The notes beneath the pieces are model-generated. The model was not told where the DNA came from, searched no databases, and was given only the letters and a program-made list of their open reading frames with translations. A stretch of DNA of 64,000 nucleotides from Diphasiastrum complanatum (lineage: Eukaryota; Streptophyta; Lycopodiopsida; Lycopodiales; Lycopodiaceae), in contig CM055095.1 in the NCBI GenBank assembly GCA_029204225.1, forward strand, positions 10,693,471-10,757,470. Reading direction: 5' to 3'. The translations under genes and the position numbers were made by a program. The first letter of the stretch is position 1, and every line of letters starts with the position of its first letter. Positions 57,885 to 64,000 of this stretch are shown piece after piece.

Positions 57885-59895
57885 TTTGATAAAAATCGAC
57901 GAGCTTTGACTCCTCCTATTATAGGTTTATTGGGTACGCTTCCTGTTTTTCCCGAAAGCTTTTCATCTTTTTGAATTTTAACATGGCCTTTATGAAGGCT
58001 TGCTTTTGACAACACTTCCTCTAATCGAGCGATTGCTTGTTTTGATGCTGACTCTGGCTTAGTATTCCATGCAAACAAGATATGAAGATATATTAATTTC
58101 TCTATGATCCTCACCTCTCCATGAAGTGTGCAAATATGCACATTTTGTAAAGGGATTGGTAGTACTGGTTTCCAGTTGGGATCTTCAATATCTCTTGAAC
58201 TCTTGTGTTCCTTGAAATGTCATTTGATGATTTCATACAATATAGACATGGATGTTTCGAATTTGCTCCATGAGATACATTGAACATACATTTCAATAAC
58301 TTCAAGTCTCTAGCTAAATGCCATTCCACCAAAATTTCACCTCTTTCAGGAACACTAAGTACTTCTCCATTCGTATGATCCTTTATGATATCTGGATAAC
58401 TTGTTCTGCTAAAAATCCAGGAAAGAACATCGTGATCCTCCTTGATAACCTGTTCAACATATGGAATCACAAGTTTTTATGTATTCAAAACAATTACCAA
58501 AAGAAATTGCACATGAATAGCAGCCATTTTTTACCTGTAAACATGCTAGCCACCATATGTTGTTTTCTAATTGCACTCTGAAGTTGAGATCCCTTGAGTT
58601 TGTTGCATTGCTCAATGTTCCATTCATGAGAGTTCCAACTTTTGTCCTTTTATAACTTCTGATTCATCTAGCTTGACCACCAAAATAAGTTTGCTCATAC
58701 TAACACTTGTAATATTATAGAATTTCACTATAAATCTCAATAAATGATTCAAATCCACAAATAAGTTGTTGGTAGAGTTATATGACAAATTGCCAGACTT
58801 TGAATTGTAAATCTCATTGATGTGAAAAGGGATTCCAATGGCATTTTGCATACCCTTATTCAATACATCTCTCTCCAATCTTATCTGAAAAGGGCGAGGA
58901 ATGAGAAATTTTCTTACATGCAATTGTCCAAAAGCCTCTTTAGTAATTTTAAATATACTGGCATATGCCTCCCTGCTAATACTTGAGAAATCACATGCTC
59001 CCTGAATTAACGTTCGGTCGATTACCTTACCGACCTCGTTCATCAAATCATCAGTGACCTTGGACTTGATTCGAGAATACCAATTATTGTCCAATAAAGA
59101 CTTTGTGGACTTGGTTGTCAATACCGAACTCAATGATTTTCCGATCAGGTCATTGTCCTTCAGATGCTGATTTGCAACCAATTCTGATCTACAAATGATT
59201 ATGAAAATCAAGAAACCCAAATAGGACACTTAATAAATGTCATGCTACTTCACAATTCTAAAATAAAACTAATTCAAATCAAATCCTTACTTGAATGCTT
59301 GAATCCTTTTTCTCCGTTGGCCTCCATTTAGCGAAAGCTCATCAATGTCCTTGAGAATTCTTTTTCGCTTGTTTCTTTTTAATTTCTTATCTAGTATGCG
59401 AGTTTCTTCTTTTAACTGGTCATTTGATATACGTAATGTTTGAACAACTTGTCAGAATTGATCATTACTTGCATTCAAATTTAACATAATATTATGTAAA
59501 CGTGCATTGTCTTCTTTTGTTTGTGATAATGTGGTCTCTTTTTCTCTATAGTCAGCAAGCAAACCATTTAAGATACATTCTAAACTCTGTATTTTCTGAA
59601 CCGAGTTTGCAACACCATAAGTCCTCAATCTTTCACAATAACCCAATAAACCGTTTTCTCGGTCACACAAAAACTTAATTAATTGTGTGATGGATTGGAA
59701 TTGTGGAGCTTGCATCGAGCTCGGATCCAATGGATACAAACTTCCGTCAATCCACATATCGTAATTCTTTCTTTGGTTGATTCTGTGAGCGATCATATCA
59801 AGTGGAGAAACTGTGGATTCTTTCACTACTCCTCTTTTAGCTATCGAAGCATTCTCGGCAGGGAGAACAATGTGTAGATGAAACTGAGACATCTC
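57735..59895 (-). pseudogene. Multi-exon transposase-like gene Y
   Basis: First exon from the acceptor TTTGCAG: ATG at 59893 (MSQFHLHIVLPAENASIAKR), Leu-rich coiled parts, an in-frame TGA at 59452, a basic stretch (KKLKRNKRKRILKDIDEL) and a GTAAGG donor near 59290. Second exon from about 59195 (SELVANQHLKDNDLIGKSL to FYNITSVSMSKLILVVKLDE), with a candidate first Asp in VVKLDESEVIKGQKL (about 58666). After a frameshift (IEQCNKLKGSQLQSAIRKQH) there is a GT donor. The third exon from 58446 has WHLARDLKLLK (D at 58306-58308) and HGANSKHPCLYC (Cys codons at 58246-58248 and 58237-58239). Another shift leads to CTLHGEVRIIEKLIYL (about 58130-58090), KARRFLSNHFKE, and after a last shift WKDVISMTEDF and VEVWKKLDNMIEVL, ending at about 57735. 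The DxKxL, GANSxxxCxxC, LHxxxR order recalls an uncharacterised eukaryotic transposon-like family (from memory). Confidence 0.55.
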
Positions 59896-59901
59896 TGCAA
59901 A

Positions 59902-60479
59902 CATTAAATGACAGACCAAAAAGAAAATACACACTATTATTCATCCATGACATACCTGAGATTCTATGTTTATTCTCTTGCTAGTTAAAACGAGGGACAC
60001 AATCTCAGTTTCAAATTTGAAAAAGTTAGTTAATGAGCATCATAGGTTCTTGAAGTCGGAGTTGCATACGTCATAATCGTGTCATGTTAACTACACATTA
60101 CTAGTAAGGTTAAGCTAAACTGGACCTGAAAGTTCGTCGGAGTTTTAAAATATAGCGTTTTTTTTTGTCCTACATGGCATTTCTTAGACGGCCCTTTTGA
60201 TGTTTGTAACTCCTCTAATGACAGAAGAGAGTTAGCATACCAGATTCTAAGAGAGTAGAAGTGACAAAAACACCATCGTAACTCGATAATCAGTTCATCT
60301 CCCAAGTGGTCATACATCTAAGAGCCTGGAAAACTCTTATTGATCTAGGATTACAGGGTCATTAGGATGGTCCTTGGGATTGGAAACGACGTTACCCTGA
60401 TCACTCGCGCAAGGGCATTGTGGGCCCTTCCCCCGCTGGGGATCTTCTGATGGGACCTGTCCCTCTATGGAAAATCCAC
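59902..60479. other. Upstream region of gene Y, nothing recognised
   Basis: Includes a possible first intron of gene Y. The 76-codon minus-strand frame at 60087-60317 has no recognised motif. Confidence 0.35.
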
Positions 60480-60890
60480 CCAACAACATTGGTGCGTCTG
60501 CCGGGAGTGCAGAATCTATGAAAGAAATATCACCTGGAATGTACTTGTCCGTCTTGTTGTCTACATTAGTTGTTGACTAATTTCTGCTTGAAGTGAGCTT
60601 ATGCAATTTCACCGTTCTGATGAAATCGATCTACAAAACCTAGGTTCACCATCGTTGAGCGTGATCTGACCCGTCAGACGCCAACACTGGTGCATCTGCC
60701 AAGATTGTAGAACTTGTGAAAAATATGGCTTGGAAAATAGTAGTCCATGTTGTTGTCTACATATCAATTGAGTAGTTATCCATTTTCACCATTATGAAGA
60801 AGATGACCTATGAAACCCACAGTCGTCATTGTTGAGCATGATTTGACTCGTCCAATACCAACATAAGTGCATCTATCTTCATTTATCAAC
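60480..60890 (+). repeat. Degenerate tandem repeat with a gypsy-leader-like motif
   Basis: CCAACAACATTGGTGCGTCT at 60480 recurs, diverged, as CCAACACTGGTGCATCTGCC (60681) and CCAACATAAGTGCATCTATC (about 60857), with similar text between (GTTGTCTACAT; CATCGTTGAGCGTGATCTGAC / CATTGTTGAGCATGATTTGAC). The period is 175-200 bp. The first copy resembles the region after the LTR in Tat/Ogre-type gypsy elements, but no LTR is seen. Confidence 0.55.
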
Positions 60891-61189
60891 ATCAACTACT
60901 GAGAATCCTGCCAGGTATATGTCAATCCTAATGCATTAGTCAAGATATTCAACCATTGACGTTCACTCAAAATACTGATATAGTTGAAAGAATTGTGCTT
61001 TTCCTTTGGTTATAAACCATAGTTAGTCTTCATATAGAGATGAGTGCCCAAGCATTCCAACCAGCACACAATAGCTTATAGCCCAACATTGAATGCAGTC
61101 ATCAGAAATGAGGACAAGTGCGACCATCAGAGAGTAGAAATCAGCAGCAGTTAGAATGTGATGTCCCACAGAAAGTCGTCACACTTTTC

Positions 61190-62179
61190 TATCATACTTT
61201 GCATGAGCTATCTCACTTTCTGTAGCATGATGAGAGGTGCAATGTTGCACTGCATTGCATAAAAATGAATGTTGCAAATGAACTCTTAAGAGAGGTAGGA
61301 GATTGCATTTCAGCTCAAGATGCTTGGGAGACTTTGCAAAAGGTCTATGAATCCAAGAACCAAACTAGAATGTTAGCTTTGAAGAATCAAATCTATAGAA
61401 GCTATCAAAAGAAAGGAGAGAGTGCACATACTTTTGTCCTAAGAGTAAAGGAATTGAACAAAGATCTAGCCTTTATAGGTGACCCTATCAAGGATAAAGA
61501 GCTTGTTCAACTCATATTGAATGGACTAAGCTTTGAATTTGACAATTTGGTTCAGGGATATGCAATTATGGGTAAGCTACCCATACTTGAAGAACTTCAA
61601 GGCACACTCATGGCCGAGGAATCAAGAAGGAGCCAAATGCAAGAGAGGATGGATAGGCTTTCCATCCAAGGTGGAGATGACCAAGCTCTCTTCACCAAAG
61701 GCAAAGGCAAGTCCAAAGGCAAAGGATCAACATTCAAGAAGTCTACAAAGCTTGAGGATCAAGAAGGACCCCCAAAGGCATCTCCATCAACCACCAAAGT
61801 CAAGAAGGACAAATCAAAGGTGAAGTGCTACTATTGTAGCAATATGGGGCATTATGCCTCGGAATGCTTCAAGAGGAAGCAAGATCAAAGCCAAGCCAAC
61901 GTGAGAAAAGAGGAGGAGGAGGAGAGTTCACATGAGGACTCTCTCATGATGTCCATATTTTCTTCAACAAGCTTCAAAGGAGAAGATCCTTGGTGGATTG
62001 ACTCGGGTGCTAGTTCACACATGACTAGTAAAAGGGAGTTTTTCTCTTCTCTCTTATCTTATGATGGACCTATAAAGTCTATCTATACAGCAAATGATGA
62101 AGCTTGTAAGATTGAAGGAGTTGGTAGAATTCCCCTTTGCTTAGGATCTTCCAAAAAGATCAACATAGAAGGTGTTTAG
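61190..62179 (+). pseudogene. Copia element E gag and protease start
   Basis: The frame with the ATG at 61265 (MNVANELLREVGDCISAQDA) is preceded in frame by DERCNVALHCIK, which is homologous to the family ALHxIKMNV block, so the real Gag start lay further upstream and has been lost; a TAG stands at about 61220. Then FVLRVKELNKDLAFIGDPIK, a basic linker (KGKGKSKGKGSTFKKSTKLE), a CCHC knuckle (C188, C191, H196, C201), an acidic stretch and protease DSGASSHM (D246). A single TAG at 62177-62179 replaces a Leu codon in the family block DVLYVP (here GV-stop-YIPI). No LTR or primer site is visible upstream. Confidence 0.85.
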
Positions 62180-64000
62180 TACATTCCTATAATAACAAAC
62201 AATCTACTAAGTGTTGGCCAAATGGTAGACAATGGTTTCAATGTTGACTTTGCTTCAAATGAATGTTTCATCAAGAAGAAGAGTAAGATAGTGGCTAAGG
62301 GCACTAGTCTTGGCAAACTTTATAAGCTGGATGCATTTGTGGATACTAATGTTGTCATGTTGGCCGAGAAGAGCAGGATATCTACCTTTACTTTATGGCA
62401 CAAAAGACTTGGACATGTCAACTCGGGTTCCATGGAGGCTATGATCAAGGAGGAGTATGCTTTAGCCCTACCAAGGTCTATTGGGAAGGAAGACAAGGTT
62501 TGTGAAGCTTGTGCCTTATCCAAGGCACATAAGAAGGTGTTTCCTAACTCCATCACAAAGTCATCTCATCCTCTTGAACTCATACACTCAGATGTGCACA
62601 TTGCTAGCACCAAATCTAATGGAGGTTCATCCATGTTTTTAACCTTCATTGATGACTACTCAAGATATTGTTGGGTGTTCTTACTTTCCTTCAAGTCTCA
62701 AGTATTTGATACTTTTGTAAAGTTCAACTTGTTTGTGGAAAAGCATCATAATAATAGCATCAAGATTCTTAGAAGTGACAATGGTGGAGAATTCATCTCC
62801 AATGAGTTCAAGGCCTTTTGTGAGGAGGAAGGGATCAAGAAAGAGACTTCTTGTCCTTACACTCCTCAACAAAATGGAGTTGCTGAAAGAAGGAATAGAA
62901 CATTATGTGAATGTTCTAAGGCTTTAAGATTAGATGCTTGTTTGCCCAAATCCTTTTGGGGTGAGTCTCTTGTATGTGCAAACTACTTGATGAATAGGGT
63001 GTCTTGCAAAGCAATTGAAGGCAAAACTCCTTATGAGATGTTGTATGGAAAGAAACCCAATCTTAATCACTTGAAAGTTTTTGGGTGTATATGTTATGTG
63101 CATGTGCCATTGGAAACAAGAACCAAGGAGGATCCATCTTCCACAAGAGGGATCATGCTTGGATATGCAAGCTCAAGCAAGGGCTACAAAGTCTATCTCC
63201 CATCCTTGAACAAATTTGTTGTTTCAAGGGATGTCATCTTTGATGAACATCATATGCATATGCTTGAAGAAGGCTCAAGTGCTCCAACAATCAAGAAGAA
63301 GATGGCCGAGGAGCAAGATCTTGGTTTTGAGGAGGAGCTCATGGAGGAGCAAGCACCAAACCCACCTATCACACCAAGGAGATCTTCAAGGGCAAAAGTG
63401 GAGCCATCAAGGCTCACATATCAAGGAAAAGGACAGCAAGTTGAGGGTATCTCATCCACTTCTTATGCTTTATCTAGTTTTGAAGAACCATCTAATGTTG
63501 AAGATGCATTGAACTCCAAAGAATGGTATAAAGCTATGTTGGATGAGTATGATGCCTTGATTGAGAATGAAACTTGGTTGCTTGTTGAGAGACCTCAAAG
63601 GAATGTAATAGGATGCAAGTGGGTCTTCAAGCTTAAGTTGAATGCAAATGGGAGTGTTAACAAACATAAAGCAAGATTAGTTGCAAAAGGTTATGCTCAA
63701 GAGAGAGGGATAGACTATGAGGAAACTTTTGCACCCGTGGCCAAGATGGTCACAATAAGGCTAATCATTGCACTTGCATCACATTTTGGATGGATTCTAT
63801 GTCAAATGGATGTCTCTAATGCTTTCTTGAATGGTTTTTTGGAAGAGGATATCTATATGGAGAAGCCACAAGGGTTCATCAAGCATGGAATGGAGAACAA
63901 AGTATGCCATCTCCAAAGAAGCATTTATGGCTTGAAGCAAGCCTCAAGATCTTGGAATTCAAGACTACATTGCTATCTTATTTCACTTTCTTTTGTTCAA
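62180..64000 (+). pseudogene. Copia element E protease end, integrase and RT, open to window edge
   Basis: Directly after the TAG the same frame stays open for 607 codons to the end of the window. In order: NLLSVGQMVDNGFNVDF; pre-integrase WHKRLGH with CEAC; integrase HSDVH, TFIDDYSR, ILRSDNGGEF and YTPQQNGVAERRN, with the catalytic residues present; WGESLVCANYLMNRV; LNHLKVFGCICYVHVP; RT start EWYKAMLDEYDALIENETW, NVIGCKWVFKLKLNANGSVN, KARLVAKGYAQERGIDYEET, FAPVAKM, QMDVSNAFLNGFLEEDIYME and IYGLKQASRSWNSRLH. The YVDD site, RNase H and 3' LTR lie beyond the window. This is the best-preserved copia coding region here. Confidence 0.9.

Overview
The window looks like repeat-dense, AT-rich nuclear DNA of a large plant genome. 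It holds Ty1/copia and Ty3/gypsy polyproteins with plant-type primer sites (tRNA-iMet and tRNA-Asp), a CACTA (En/Spm) transposase relic with DUF4218- and DUF4216-like parts, a MITE, long GA, GT and TA microsatellites, and GT-AG introns. Almost every coding region is broken by stops, frameshifts or truncation, as expected of heterochromatin. No species can be named from sequence alone.

Layout. 0-12 kb: four fragments of one copia family. These are an LTR end (1-575), a minus-strand copy (1683-3339), an LTR-gag-integrase copy with its reverse transcriptase replaced by unrelated sequence (3903-7660), and a truncated copy split by a 375-bp MITE (9071-12021). Two of these copies, with their flanks, form an inverted duplication around the third. 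12-15 kb: a 48-bp tandem repeat, a gypsy integrase relic and a copia RT/RNase H relic. 15-19 kb: a coiled-coil ORF, GCCACGCGTGGC-type palindromes including a 56-bp-arm hairpin, and a minus-strand three-exon gene with an acidic tail. 19-23.4 kb: tandem 1.1-kb chromovirus 3' ends, then the second copy of a chimeric 0.7-kb repeat first seen at 576-1282.

23.8-50.7 kb is one minus-strand gypsy complex: three partial coding copies (23.8-27.0, 41.6-43.7 and 44.0-48.4 kb) and, between the first and second, about 14 kb of tandem units made only of the element's own LTR. The right end is complete, with an LTR at 49980-50738 and a tRNA-Asp primer site at 49962-49979. The third copy has Gag, protease and part of RT but no RNase H or integrase before its polypurine tract, so it could only move with help.

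50.8-53.4 kb: the CACTA transposase 3' end, a TA microsatellite and more of the same palindromes. 54.5-59.9 kb is the least ordinary part. A degenerate histone H3/CENH3-like gene (minus) and an acidic-protein gene (plus) diverge from one intergenic region that holds nine CACGTG boxes between two outward TATA boxes. A paralogue of the acidic gene lies downstream of the histone. Convergent with the acidic gene is a multi-exon minus-strand gene whose motifs (a D, a DxKxL followed by CxxC, and LHxxxR) recall an uncharacterised eukaryotic transposase-like family. 60.5-64 kb: gypsy-leader-like repeats, then a copia element that is open through the window edge apart from one TAG.

Apart from the divergent promoter pair and its neighbours, the genes do not form a working pathway. 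They are layers of transposon insertion, truncation and tandem duplication.
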